From Campylorhamphus procurvoides (Eukaryota; Chordata; Aves; Passeriformes; Dendrocolaptidae), in assembly GCA_013396655.1 (NCBI GenBank), contig WBMV01004981.1, positions 1,997,015 to 2,061,014 of the forward strand: 64,000 nucleotides of DNA, given 5' to 3'. This document shows, piece after piece, positions 26,015 to 39,390 of the stretch; the first letter of the stretch is position 1; each line of letters opens with the position of its first letter. The translations under genes were made by a program, and so were the position numbers. A model generated the notes under the pieces. The model was given only the letters and a program-made list of their open reading frames with translations. It did no database searches and was not told where the DNA came from.

Positions 26015-28559
26015 GATTCAGGAATGAAGAAGTGCAGAAGGCCGGTTAGAGAGATGTAAATTCATTCCTTAAGTGTGGCAGCCTGCATCTTAGGCTGAAC
26101 TTAAAGGTACATATCTTTGTACCCTACAGTTTTCTGACCCTTTAATATTTTGGACAGTGTACATCCTGCATGGCTTAACACTTCAATAGTTTGTAAAATA
26201 GATTTCCATTTTAACACAGCCTGCTAGCAGCAGGGCAGTTTGGCTTTTGTCCAGCAACCAAAATGTGATGCATGAATGTACAATTTTTTTAAGGAGAACT
26301 CCACTGATATTTTTAGAGGATGTGCACATTGAGCTGAAGAGCTGGCCAGGTGCCAGCTAGGTGCTGGCTGTCGGGTGCTTATTTCTAGACACTTCTGCCT
26401 GTCACATATCTTTGTGTTGCAGTGCTGAGTGGGGGAATGGCAAAGAACCGTGGTGGCTCCTGTTCGGTTTCTGTGTTTGGTGCCTGAGCAGGCTCAGCCT
26501 GTGACTGCACGTTCCTGGAGCCTCTCTTAGAGAAGTAGTTGTGTCTGCCTGTGGGAACTGGCTTGCAGGCTTGAGATGGTGAATGCTCTGCTGCAATCAT
26601 GTAGTGCCCAGTTTGGGCATCCAGGAACAACAAGTGTGGATTCATTTTGTCGGGACTTTGACTTACTTGGGCAGGTGAATCAATCCTCCACATAAATCAG
26701 CACTCTTCTTCCTAGGTTAATTTATCACTGAATGCAAATTAATTGTCTTTCCTAACCTACTCAGGACTGAGTTCTCTTACTATTTTGTGCTTCTCTGCTT
26801 TCACTTTGCTGTTTGCTTCAGCAGCTCTGTGGGTCTAACTGCCCCTTGGTAGCTGGGCTTTTGATTTAGGTTTTTAAGGTTTTTCCCACCTGTTCCATGG
26901 AAAACTTCTGTAGTGGCAGGAGCTGCCCTGCTTTCTCCTGAAAATGTAATGTTTTCTGGAGTTCATGGCTCTTGCTTGCTGTTCCTGGGCAAAGGGGCAG
27001 AGGGTCATATACCAGCCCAGGAAAGAATGGGCTCTCTGTTCAACCTTCTCCAACTGAAGAGGGCCACATTTCTATGCAAGGAACAGTCAGTGACCAAGTG
27101 ATATGTGCATTGCTGCAGTCCCAATTCATTAGTCTGGGTCTAGTGTTATTCATGTCGTAAGCTCAGAAGCAGTGGGGCAGCATTTGAGATGCGTCTTTGG
27201 GTGCCCAGCTGCTCCTTCACCCCACTGCATTGCCACGGCACCCAGCCCAGCCTGACAGTTTGCATCCAGTTTGCATCCTAGTGGCTGATAGCTTGGTCTT
27301 GTGATGCCAACATCTTAGGCTTGGTCCTTTTATTTTAAAACTTGCAATATTCCCAGAAGTTTCCAGGTGTGGAGAAGTAAATAAACAAGCAAGTAAATAA
27401 AGCCCTCATCCTCGCATCTTTTGGGGCAGGGAAAAGCAGGGGAAAAGGAATTGTGAAAAAAGTTTAAATTTCATTAGCAAACTAGTAAAAATTCTGTCCA
27501 GTCACATATGCTTTAGATACCTTTTTATTTCTCTAGAAGGGTAAATATTTCTTTTTAGAGGATCATAAAAGGGAAAACTGCGTGTTAACTCACTTCACCT
27601 ATCTTCTCACAGTGTATTATTTTGTTACCTGTACATGCTGGCTCTTCACTGTATCTTCTGGTGTGTCAGCTGCTGACGTGTATTGCAGGCAGAGAGTCGG
27701 CTTAAACTGATTACAAGGAAAACAAAGCATCTATGAATACTTGAAATCATTCCCATGTATGCTTCTTAGCTTAGCTGGATAATATAAAAATAATATGCTG
27801 TTAGTGTTGTTTTGAGCCTGTCTGAAGAAATTTACCTGGAGGGAAGAAAGGAAAATCTACCTGGATTGCACCCAGGCAGAATGCAATGGACAGAATGGTA
27901 TTAGAGTGCTGTGTAATAGAAGTGTGTGAGTAATAAATCAGCTGAGTAAACTTATACTGGAGGGGACAATAATGCTACTTGAGCTAACATGCATTTGTTA
28001 TTTGTTTTGAAAGCTTATTTTCTGCTTAATATAACCAAAGATATGGAAACTCGCTAAAGGACACTGCCATGTAAGAAGGACGCTTATTCAACTTAATGCT
28101 AATTTGAAATATTAGATTAAAAGTATTGAGTGGCTGGGAGATAGATGGCAGATGAAATATTAAGGAGTGTATTGAAGAGGAAGAATTATCCTATCTTTAT
28201 ATGTGTGGCAGTGAGCTCTTCAACATTCTATTTCAATTCAAGAAAAAAAATCTTAGAATTATAACAGGTAGTTCCATAAGAGCATTATCTGTGTGCTTAA
28301 TGGTGGTCAAGAAGCAGAATATTGGGGATGATTGTGTGGAGAATAAAAAACAAAGCAGGCAGCGCTGCAGAAACCTATAACTTGTATGGTTCTGTCCCCT
28401 CCTCTGTCCTGAAAAGGAATGAATAGAACTGTAGAAAGTACAGTGCAGAGTCATAAATTAAAAAAAGGTATGAAAGCAATTCTACACAAGTAAATGATTA
28501 AATAAACCAGGACTTATTATCCTTGGAATGAGAGGTTTGAGCAGTGGAAATACTAAGCA

Positions 28560-28960
28560 CAAACAGAAAAGGTGAACTGTGAATGGTTCTGATTCAGGAT
28601 GTTTGTCTCCCACCAGATCTCAGATGCAACAAATGAAGCTAACAGATGGCAGGTTCAGAACAAAGGGAGATGCTTTGTGTGTTGTGTGATTGAGGATATT
28701 GTGTATTACAGGCATTTACATGGGTTCAGAAAACAAAGTGAAATTGAGTAAAATGGAGTAAAAATGTGTCACAAAACACAGAAAAATCTCTGTCAAAGCA
28801 CACGGGTAGCATGCCAGCAATTCAGGACAGTGCTGGCCTGCATACAGCTGGAAGCCTATCTCTAGAATGTCTCTGTGTGATCACTTTGTCCTTTTGCTGA
28901 AGATCCTGAGCTAAAAGACCCTTTGGTCTGACTCAGTATGACTGCTCTTGCATTTCTTTT
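28560..28960 (+). mobile_element. Ancient CR1-like LINE with preserved 3' end
   Basis: From about 28,560 the sequence follows an old amniote CR1: ACAGATGGCAGGTTCAGAACAAAGGGAGATGCTTTGTG, then GAGGATATTGTGTATTACAGGCATTTACATGGGTTCAGAAAAC. It ends with AAAGACCCTTTGGTCTGACTCAGTATGACTGCTCTTGCATTTC, an unusually clear match to the 3' terminal block of these elements. This older type does not have the ATTCTATG tail of younger avian CR1. No frame is intact. Confidence 0.8.
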
Positions 28961-31900
28961 GCTGCATGTGGGAGGCTAGAGTTCAAAAGAGCAGTGCAGT
29001 TAGGTTCACTCAGTTGTAAAAGACATCTGAACAGATCTTTACAGTGCATCAGCCCATCAAGGATTATTGGTTGGAGCTTTTCATCTCCTGCTTCTCTTCT
29101 GTTCATTACCAGAAATTAATCTAAGTTTCCTTTCCTTGTTCTCAGTAATCTAGTATAAGAGGTTGCAGAGTATAGCCAATTTTTATTTTATTTGTTTTAT
29201 TTTCCATGGATTTTAGTCTCAGAAAACCTTGTGTAGGCCTAAATAACATAGGTACAGAAATAAATAGAAATAGCTGTGTGTGTGCAGAGGAGCTTATCGT
29301 ATAGGTGAATAGAAGGAAGGAAAACAAGAAGGAAGGAGGGGGAGAAAAGTCTACTGAAATCTAAAATGAGATGGAAAGTGATTAAAGCAGAGGGGAAATG
29401 GATGTCTGATTAAAGATAAGGAATTCTGATGATGTGACCTTTCATGCCTGCTGCATCTTCTGTGGTCGATGCTAAGTCAAGAGAAGGGCTGATTCAAAAG
29501 GCTGCATAATCTGAGGTTGGTTGCCACACACCAGAAAATGAGTTAAGAAATAAGGAAAAAGGCAATATTAAGTTGTACATTAAAACACAGGAGGAACAAA
29601 TGTACATGTGAGGGATTGGTAGTGTGGTAACCCTTGCCTTTGTCAAAGTGTTGCAGAGCTGGAGAGCTGTGACATGTGAGACAAAGCTGTAAGCAGACCC
29701 TTTCACTACGGCTGAAAATGGAGGCAGGGGCTCGTGTAGAGGGTATTATAGAGCAGCAGTGAAATAGGGGCAATTTGCTGTCCTTGCTGTAAATGTTGGA
29801 GACTGAAGCTGTAATTCAGCACTGGAGGGTAATAAATGTTGGGTTCCCAAATAAAACATTAGATTTGTCTACACTGGCTTGGCTGAGGAGCTGCACCTCT
29901 CACCTGTTAAATGACATATTGGCCACTCCTGGTGGATGTGCAACCACTGCGTGAATTCAGAGAAAGGGATGGAGAGCTATACAGCTGAGTGACAGCTGAA
30001 GTGTTTGCTAGAGTGTGTTTAGGATGTTTTAACACTCACACCCCAACGCAGACAGATGGAAGGTCTTTCTTCTCCCAAGGCTCTCTTTCTGAGCTGGAAG
30101 AACAATTGCTGTTAAAGGTTGCAATTTCATGCAACCATGGTGTCCCTGTCATTTCTGTCCCCAGGCTCCTTTGGGTGACCTGCAGGTGTTTTCCTGACCC
30201 AAGGGCAGAGTCAGCCAGCGCTGGAGGGGAAGAACATACATCTTCCCTGACCTGTGGGGGCTTCGGGTGGGAGCACCAGCTGCATTTCCTTTTCAGTGAA
30301 CTTCTGGAGGGGAAATAACAAAACTGAAATTGTCTCACTACCATCACATTTTCCTCAACTCATGGCACGGGCCTTCTGTAAATAAGCTACCTCGTGTGGC
30401 AGGGATCCGTGACTGAAGGGGCTTTTTAAAGGCTGACTTGGAACCTTCCTTGCACAACAGCCTCCCATTGTCTTCTGGGTCCTTTACCTCTGTCCTCAGC
30501 CTGGGCTGGGAGTAGGCAGGATTCCTGGGATGATAATACTGGCCTGATTGCTGGTGGCATTGGAGGAAATGGGGTGGTGGTGGTGGTGGTGAATTTTGGA
30601 CAGTTGTCCTCTGCTGCTGATACCTCTAAACAGCCATTCTTGAGAGGGAAGAGTTTCTTTCAGCCTTTAGTGGACTGTCATCAATCCTTTGTTATCCCTT
30701 CAGGCTTACTATTAATTAGCAGATTTTCAGTTGTAAATAGCTGGCTTAAAAGCCTTTCTCCTGTTATCCTCGAACATCCGTAGCATTCATATGAGCTATT
30801 GTCCTTTTCCCTGTAACTCTGGAGTTGATACTTGTGATAACTAAAGAATTTCTTCTATGTAGATCTTCTTCCTGTTGCCTAAAAAAGTGTTATATTTGAG
30901 TGCTTCAGCACAGTATTACCCTTCCTTCCCTTTGTTCATTTCAAAATCTTTTTCAGATTTGGGATGTTCCCTGAATAGGTCAGGTTTTTCCAGAAAGTAA
31001 GGAACAGCTTTATCAGAACAAACCACTAACATCTTCTTTCCAATATCCCACATCTGGTGGTGCTGCACAGCGAGCATCTGTCATGGGTTAGTTTGTGAAG
31101 CACCACAGGGGTTTATGCTTTTTTTATCTTATCTGTTGCAATTGTGTATTCCCATTATCTTATGTGAGTATGTAATCTCATTTCATGGGTAATGGGTGCA
31201 CATATGTCAGTATCTTTTCTGTGTGTATACATATGATAATTATGCATGGTTTAGAAATAAAAGCAACACATTTATTAATTTACTAAAGTAAAAAAATATT
31301 AAAATTAGATCTTTATTAATTTTTAATATACTACTTTTGCCTTTCAGTTTCATTCTTTATTCCCTTGCTCTTTGAGATTATAAACAGAAAGCGGTCAATG
31401 TATTATCTCTGCACTGGTTTATTATGTACCTTATATACTTTGCTTATTTCTATCCTTTCTATCTTAGGTTCCTGCACCTTATGAGGTACCTTAAATATCT
31501 CTGTGTTTTCTCATTGCCTACTTTTAAATTTTACATTTTGCCTGCTATACCTTTGGTTTTTGAGATAGATGGCAAGAAGTACCAATCGTTTATTCCATGT
31601 TGACGTGTTTTATAGCATGATAAAACTGGATACATGATTAGCTTTTGTTAATTTGTCAAGTACGATCAAGTTCTTGGTAAACATGTTGTTCTAAGGGGAC
31701 AGAAATTGTGTTCTGCATTGCACAGAAGCTCTTGGGAAAAGGGAACAACAAACTAGATAGTTTCCTGTGGAATTTTAGGTTCTTTATTCAGATATTTTAA
31801 AAGTTGTTTGGAGAGCTCTGTTTTCAAGGTGAGTTGGAAACCACAGGCAGGTTCTGTATCAAAAAGAATGATAACACATTGCACAAATCTTGATCAGTTT

Positions 31901-34795
31901 AGAAAATCTATTGCTTTGAGGGGTGGAGACTCTTTTATCCCACCTACTAGGTAGTCACTCCCAGTAACAGAGTGGTCTTACTCAGCCTCCTCTATGCACT
32001 TTTAAGACTACTACTCATCAGGAACGAGTGTTGCTTCGTCTCATAAGCATTCTCAAGGACTTTAGACAGCACATAAGGTACTACTCTAGCGTTGCACACA
32101 CCTTTTTCTACCTTAATTGCAAGTCTGGTTTTGCACTCCTAGGACAAGAAGTTTACTGTTCATATTGCTTGTGTGCCTCCTTGTTTTGTCAGGACACACA
32201 GGATATAAACTCTGCCTATTGCCTTTGGTCATGACTTGTGCTGATTGCATCAAGCAGTACCTGGGGAGGATTGCAGCTTTCAGAAGAGAGGTAGTGGCAA
32301 CTTGCTGTGTCAAAGAAAAGCGAATCCTTAAATTAGACCTTAAGTGTACAGAATGAAAGGAAAACTACACTACCATCAGCTTCTTCAATGCCTTTCCTGT
32401 CATGTTTCTATAAAGCGCTGATAAAAATCTAAATTTATTTTCCTCATCTCATTAAAAATCAGCATATCTTTTTACCACAGAAAATTGTAAAAACACCTGG
32501 TAAATTATACCCTCAAATAGGTTAATTGTTAGCTTTTTTCAATTATAATCAAGTGTTTTTATATTTACTAAAGAAAAGTACTATATGGGAGTGTAGATAG
32601 TATTATTGAATATAAAACTCTTGATTTAATTTCATCTGGTTTTCCCTTTGATCTGACTATTCTGAATAACAAATCTGGTACACTGACTTTTGCTTGGTGT
32701 GTATTCAGTTCTAACAGGTAAGAAACTTGCTTGTAAATATTTCTGCAGCATAATTTTCACCTATGCCCTACTTTAAGCAGGTGACAATATTTTCATCTTG
32801 CACTATGTAAGATGTTTTTAATTAATTCAGTGTATTTGGCTATGAATCATTTGCTGTCCTTGAATGCCAGAACTGATGACTGTCATTACGATACTCTGAA
32901 GAGGTGTGAAAGAATCCAGTTAATGAAATAGCCGTTTGGGCATCCTTATTCCTTCCATTTCTGTTTTTATTTCAGTGGCAGCAATTAAAAAGGTTTGTGG
33001 TTCACAATTATGTTTGTGTTTAGATCAAACAGCTCGTTTTAGATGTGGTTTGTATGGAAGTCATGCAGACAGTGAGATGCCTGCTGTGAAAAAGGTTATA
33101 CAGTTGTTTTAAGAAAGTAAAGATCACACAGAGTGGTGATTCTCTGATGTATGAGGTTGTAGAGAGCTTCTGACTGTTAATACTGGAGCTTGAACTGGTA
33201 GTAAGGGGTCTAACTTTTTGAGTGTTACTCAGATATGTTTTTCCTCAGTTTATATGGTTTTCTTCCAAATATAATTTATCCAGGTGTCTTCACCTATCTA
33301 AAAATGCTCAATGTAATATACAAGCATTAGAGTCAAAGAGTTGGTGTGAGCTCCTAAAATGGTACAGCTTTTAAATACAAGAAAAACACACTCATTTTCA
33401 TCTCACACTTCCAAATCACGTATTTTAAACCTCTGTTTTGTGTCCAGTCATGTGAACATTGTAAAATACTGCATTGATAAGGCTACAGGTAGTTATACAA
33501 CAGTATGGACCCTGAATTAAACTCTGGGTCTTTTGAGAATACATTAAAATACATTTGCTTTGTCATCAGTTTTTTAATTTGAATTACTCTCAGAAAAGTG
33601 TCTGAATATAAATTTCAGAAAGACAAATGTGATCAGATTCACTAAATGTTGTATTTTCTTCTTTATGAGGAAAATCACTTTTCCTGTTGATTCTATTATT
33701 TGATTAATGGACTCAAAGTATTTAGGGAAAGAAGAAAACAGAAAGGCGGGGAGTCAAATAATTATGAGATATATATTTGATTAGAAGTGTTAGTATGTAA
33801 GAGACAGATAAAAATTGACTTTTTTTCCCCCTACATTTTACTGTTAGGAAGTCATAAAAAAGCTGCATCTAACTCAAATACAGCCTGTTTTTTCCAGGCT
33901 ATACACAATGGAAGCAGGTATGAAGGGGGCTATAGCCCTTTCCCTTCCATCTTTTCAACTCTCTTCCAGCAGCATTTGATGGTGCTTCTCTGTGGCTTAG
34001 TTTACTTATTTGTTATATATTTATATCTGCTGAATTTAAAGAGGAGAAAGGAAATTTGAGTGATGTTTATATTCTCTGTGTTTTCTTAAACATATATTTG
34101 GATAACCAAACAGAGCAGGAAAAAATTGAGCTCCAAATGTGATGGTATTGGGCAAAATGGTGTATGGGCACCAAATTACTCCATGCTTGATGCCTTTTAA
34201 AATAACTGGCAGTATCTGCATCTGAAAATGTTTGGGAGAAATTATTAGGAAACCAGCAAGAGCCTGCTCTAGAGTGATCTCAAAGTCTAATATTTTACAG
34301 AAATGGCTTGCCTACTCTGAATTAATAATTTGGTGGGTTGGAACCGGCGATGTTCCGGGCAGTATAGAGTATTGTGAAATTTTTAGCAGAAAGTCTCAGT
34401 TCTCTGTACTCCAACAGACAAAGCTATGCAGGTGTGGATGCAAACTGAGTCTGACCTTCACTGAAAACTCAATGTACACCACAAGGCAGATGCCAAAGCT
34501 ACCACAGGGTACATTTTTCCATGTCATTCTCCCCAGTATTTCCTGCTATCTCATTTCCTTTTTTGAGTATAGGGTGTGTAGGAGGTGATGCAGATTCAGG
34601 AATATCCATGGACACTTGAAGATGACAGAATATAGTTACACTTGACATTACCCCACCTGAGCTCTTTGTGTGACTCTCTTGAAAGTTCTCACTGGTGCTG
34701 ACCTGGGCCTGAGTGAACAAGGAGTATGCTTGGCTGATGTCGGCTGGTTGGTGTTGCTCCATTGCTGTTTCAGTAACAGTCATTGGTACATAACC
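28961..34795. other. Non-coding stretch, no gene seen
   Basis: A GC-richer patch at 29,985-30,340 carries overlapping ORFs of 109 (+) and 103 (-) codons. Neither has domain-like features or splice sites, so neither is called. A (TGG)n run lies at 30,573-30,591. The rest is AT-rich with no recognised element. Confidence 0.5.
30573..30591. repeat. (TGG)n microsatellite
   Basis: About six TGG units in a row. Confidence 0.9.
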
Positions 34796-35190
34796 AGAAT
34801 CATAGACTTGTAGAATGATTCGGGTTGGAAGGGACCTTTACTTGAAAATTACCTAGTTCCAACCTCCCCACCATGGCCAGGGGCACCTTCCACTAGACCA
34901 GGTTGCTCAAAGTCTCGTCCAAATTAGTCATGAACGCTTCCAGGGATGAGGCATCTGCAGATTTTCTGGGCAACCTGTTCCAGTGTCTCACCACCCTCAG
35001 TAAAGAATTTCCTCCTAATACCTGTTATAAACCTGCCCTCTTTCAGTTTGAATCCACTGCAGCTTGTCCTGTTGCTACATGGCCTTCTACAAGTTGCTCT
35101 CCATCTTTACTGTAGGCCTCCTTTTGGTACTAGAAGGCTGCTGGAATGTCTTCCCAGAGCCTTCTCTTCTTCAGGCTGAACCTGGAGAAG
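34796..35190 (-). mobile_element. CR1 LINE 3' fragment (antisense)
   Basis: A classic avian CR1 read in antisense. AGAATCATAGACTTGTAGAATGATT (the reverse-complemented octamer tail) is followed by CGGGTTGGAAGGGACC, AGTTCCAACCTCCCCACCATGG and CTTCCACTAGACCAGGTTGCTCAAAG. Next come GGGCAACCTGTTCCAGTGTCTCACCACCCT and AGAAGGCTGCTGGAATGTCTTCCCAGAGCCTTCTCTTCTTCAGGCTGAACC. About 395 bases of the 3' end are kept. Open frames over this span come from the repeat. Confidence 0.95.
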
Positions 35191-35299
35191 TAAATAATTT
35201 GGAATATTTTCAGCCAACTCAGCAATTTATTGCTGAAAAACTAATCATCTCATATTGATATGTGCAGGCTAACACAGTAATACCTTTATCCATATTAGG

Positions 35300-35600
35300 A
35301 GAATGGGGGTTTGTCTACACAGGGTCATTCAGGAAAACTAATCCAAATTGATTTTTAAAGTAGATTAAATAAATTGCATTCTATCTCTTTGAATTCACTA
35401 AATGCTCAAATTCAAGTTAGTTAAATTAGATCAAATCCTTGTTTAACCTTTCTTCTTCAGAATTGTGATGGCCTTAATTTGATTAAGTCACTTAAAAATT
35501 GAGACAAACTTAAGTCTGTTCACTTATATTCCAAATCAGACTTTTATAAATTTAACTAAAGAACTTTAAATCCAAATGTTTTTGTTTTTTTAACTGGAAT
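35300..35600. repeat. AT-rich MITE-like interspersed block
   Basis: The block starts with TTTGTCTACACAGGG. It then repeats short words built on AATTCAAGTTA, TTAAATT and CCAAAT (for example TCAAATTCAAGTTAGTTAAATTAG and GGCCTTAATTTGATTAAGTCACTTA). This pattern resembles non-autonomous DNA-transposon-derived repeats of sauropsid genomes. I could not find a clear inverted terminal repeat at the right end, so class and boundaries are uncertain. Confidence 0.35.
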
Positions 35601-38600
35601 TCAAGTTTGAGTGTTCTGAGTGAACAAGTGTGTGGAAGAGAAAGTGTTGTGCAAATGATTTGGCATTTTTTTAAATGCACATTTGTAAATCTTTAATAGT
35701 GTCTCTTGGAATTAACATACTCTTGCTACGACTCTAAGTTTTGCTTGTGCCTTCAGTAAGTATTCCACGCATGAATTTCATGCATGTAGTGAAAAATGAA
35801 AGAGAGAGCTAATATTTGACAAGGAAAGAATTAATTTTATCTGCTGATAAAAATTGTACTATTAATGCACTGTAATTTGAAACTGTATGCAAAATACCTG
35901 ATGATAGAGCTATCAGAGCTTGTCCAACACTAACAGCCAAGCACTATCCATCTGTATCTTATGTATAAATGTGTCCCTGTGTGTATCAGTTGCTACATAA
36001 GCTTTATGCAGTAGATTGTTTAACCTTATGATGCTTTTAGTGTAAAAGATAATGATGTGTGCAACAAGCAGATTATACAGCGGCTGGTAATAATATGTTT
36101 GTGACAATTCCCTCATTCCTTTGCCTCTGGCACTGTCAGTGACCAGGGGAGATGGCCTGACCTTGACAGGAGCTTGCAGAGTAGAAGGACTAAATATTTG
36201 GTTATGAACACTGGGGGTGAAGTGAGGTCTGTGATGTGGGCTGTTAACTAAGGTATTAGTCAGACTAACATTGTCTCAGCCAGTTCTTTCCTGATTTATG
36301 TAGCAAGACTCAGTGGCATATTGCGTATTTATCACTGATAAACTGTTCTTGGACAAAACTTTTTTTTTAATTTTTTTTATATTCATTCTCTGACTGCTGT
36401 GGGCTTTTGATAACATTGTGATTTATATTTACCCATGTTTTTGCCTAGCAGTAGTTGAATAACAATAAAATTCCTGTTGATTTTGGGTGGTCAGGTGAAA
36501 ACTTAGAGCTACAACCAATGTATTAATCAAAGCCACCCATCAAAATGCTATCAGTCAAAAAAAAATTGATGCAAAAGTTACTTTATTTTGTTATCTTAGT
36601 GAATGGCATAAAGTATTTCCTAGGTTTCCTTATCACTGGTAATGCAGTAACGTTGGCTCATCCTCCTTCACAGTCTGTTGCTAATCGATAAATTATTTTG
36701 ATTTGTGTTTTTTTTTTTTTTCAAGGAGTCTATAACCTAGAATCAAATTAATCTTTGTGGAAGAGTGAACCTGTGTGTTTTCTGGATTCAATTATTTTTA
36801 TTTCTTCAAATGTCTGATTTTCTTTGGCTGGAAAACTGCTTTATGAATTTATAGATGATTTCAAAACGTTGTTTTACCATTGCATAATGACAAAAGCAAT
36901 TTAAATGTACAGATTATTTTTGACATGGGAAGTCACTCATGTTGGTAAATTGTATATAGTCTTCCCAGCTGAGCAGGTAGGTTGCTTGCAGAATCAAAAA
37001 ATGGAAACAAAACAAGTGTACTACACAATGCAGTAAGTTTTTTATTGTCCAAGAGAAACACATCATATTCTCTAGAAGCAAGATAATAAGAAATTTTTTG
37101 CACTGTTCAATGCCTTAATGTTACAGAATGATGTAAGAATAGCATCACCTACTCATGACATTATTTCTGTGTTGAAAAGTGTAAAAAACTCTGAAGATGT
37201 TTGCTTGAAAATTATACTGGTCCTTTCTCAAGACAAAAAAATTGGATGGTCTGTTTCCCACTCCATCTTTTTTCTGAATTTCAACTCCAAGCTACTTTGG
37301 TGTTGCTGGCTTTCTAAAATCTTGACTAATCAATTAGCAGCAGTAGGATATGAATTGGTGACAAATCACACATAATTTTCAATGGAAAAAATGAACATGC
37401 CAAAAATTTTGAGGTGTAGTCTACATGCTAAAGCTCATTTCATTGGTATTGGAGCATCCTTAGCTATGAAAATATCAAAATGAAAATTTTCATAACTTAA
37501 AATTAAAAAAAATTAAAAAATAAAAGCAATATTCAGTGGCTGACTGCATGTCAATACTAGTGAACATCATGTCAGTTCACTTTTGAGTCTTTCAGTACCC
37601 TGCTTTATGTTGTTCTCCAAGTAGGTTGTGATCACCCTCAAGTACCATTGTTGATGTCCTGTGTTAGAAAAATGCCTTTTTCTGTCTTCTGGTGTTTGTT
37701 GCTGTTACACCTACTGGGTGCAACTTTTCCATGTTTCCCTTACAGTGAAAGTGTGAAAATTGTTGTGCCTTACGAGAATTCTAAAGCATGGGGTATGAAC
37801 AGCAGGATTTCCATAGCTGTGTGCTGCCAGGGGTAGTCATTGTAGCATGAGGCCCAGAACTGTTCTGAGTGAGACTCAAGAGATTCCAGCCAGTTGTGAA
37901 GCACCTCATAGTGTGGCAAAACTTCAGCCAACCGGGAGAGTGTATGATACCTCTGCTTAGACACAGTCAAGAAAAAGCTTTAACTGCTAGGAGACAGAGA
38001 AGGAGATACATGAGGAGATAGGTATGTCCTAAATACTCTTTGATCAGTGAAGCTCAAATTTGTGAATCTGGGGGAAATTCAAAAACTGTAAGAAGTTCTA
38101 AATTCTGAATGAGCATCAGAATTTTCAAGTCTTTCAGGGAAGGATAATTCTGCTTAGTTTGGGACTAAGTAAAAGATGACCAATAGCTATCTCATTTTCT
38201 GCAAAAATTTGGCTATGCTGCCACAAAAAAGAATTAAATAGCAAGGAATAATGAAACATTACTTATGCAAACAGCTATCACCTGATATTGCAGGTACTGC
38301 TGGCATGGTTACTATATCAGTTTTCTTATCAACAAAATACTATTTCAACCCTACTCAAAATTTATTTTTTACAGTGCCTTTTTTTTCTGTTGACAAATGA
38401 GGAGATGCTCTTACTTTGCATGTCTTATATTCATAGGTTTACTTCTTAGTGAGTTTATTCCTACAAAGTTTCCTTAAGGAAAATGTTTGAGGTTGACCTA
38501 TTTGGATTTTTTAGTATCATAAATTTTTGTTTTTGCTATAGGCTTTTCACATCTTGGTTTTCTTCTTTCTGTACCTTCCATCTGCTACTGGTGATAGTGT

Positions 38601-39155
38601 TTTGCTCTGCTTTCATTAAATATTACCTTGTTTTTTCTTTAATTACGAGAGGTGTTTCTGTTTTGTCAAAGATAAATTTGCTACTTCTGTTTGTGTTGGT
38701 GTTGAGAGAAACACTACTACTTCATGTCTTCTGGTTAATTTATCTCTTAGTTTTAATGCTAATCTGGTTAAGACATGATTAACAGCTACTCTGTGGACCT
38801 AATTTTTTTTTCGGTCCAGAATCTATTTTGACACTCAAATTATCGCTTTTCTATTTGCTGTATATTTACACAGAGCTTTTTCTATACTTTATACACACAC
38901 CAGTGTGTTTGGTTCTTCAAAAATTATTTTGAATAATTGAAAATTTTCATAGAAATGTAGGCAGATGGAGTAATTAGTTACTAAAGTGTTCTTGAAACTG
39001 CTAAAATTAATGACACAAGAGTTTAAGAATCATTTTTGAAGCACTTGAGAGTGAAGCTTTTTTATTAGAATTTTTAATTGGGTATCATTGCATAAGTGCT
39101 GGTGAAGACGTCTCTTCTAGTTTATTGGGACAAAATCATAGACCTTTTTTGTAAA
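35601..39155. other. Non-coding stretch, no gene seen
   Basis: Strongly AT-rich, with a 14-base T run at 36,708-36,721. A 99-codon frame at 38,483-38,782 is rich in hydrophobic residues because the DNA is T-rich, and has no other support. Confidence 0.5.
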
Positions 39156-39390
39156 ATCACAGAATATCCTGAGTTCCTGGAAGGGATCCACAAGGATCAT
39201 TGAGTCCAACTCCTGGCCCTGCACAGGACCATCCCCAGAGTCACACCACGTGCCTGAGAGTATCATCCAAACACATCTTGAACTCTGTCAGGCTTGGTGC
39301 TGTGACCACTTTCCTGGGGAGCCTCTTCCAGTGCCCAACCACCCTCTGGGTGAAGAACCTCTTTCTAAAATCCAACCTAAACCTTCTCTT
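39156..39390 (-). mobile_element. CR1 LINE 3' fragment (antisense)
   Basis: ATCACAGAATATCCTGAGTTCCTGGAAGGGATCCACAAGGATCATTGAGTCCAACTCCTGGCCCTGCACAGGA opens an antisense CR1 3' end. CTCTGTCAGGCTTGGTGCTGTGACCACTTTCCTGGGGAGCCTCTTCCAGTGCCCAACCACCCTCTGGGTGAAGAAC follows. It is the same subgroup by eye as those at 9.4 and 13.2 kb. The 66-codon plus-strand frame here is a by-product. Confidence 0.93.

Larger units (their letters stand above)
15406..28559. other. Long non-coding stretch with minor repeats
   Basis: About 13 kb without a supportable gene. It contains T/G-rich tracts (15,512-15,592 and 24,391-24,447), short tandem duplications (19,925, 20,621, 22,343 and 25,975) and a possible core-SINE remnant near 21.5 kb. 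Open frames of up to 121 codons (22,257-22,622) lack splice context and recognisable domains. Locally GC-richer patches at 26.4-27.2 kb could be exons or old repeats, but I cannot support either. Confidence 0.5.

Noticed and set aside
26385..26693. 102-codon minus-strand open frame in a GC-richer patch
   Set aside because: No homologous domain, signal or splice border recognised, and a second overlapping frame is also open. Support is insufficient for a gene.
29985..30347. 109-codon (+) and 103-codon (-) frames over the same GC-richer segment
   Set aside because: Frames on opposite strands with no domain or splice evidence; a real exon here cannot be supported from sequence alone.
31088..31140. 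TGTCATGGGTTAG, resembling an avian LTR start
   Set aside because: The following sequence does not continue as an LTR, and no partner LTR or target duplication is seen nearby.
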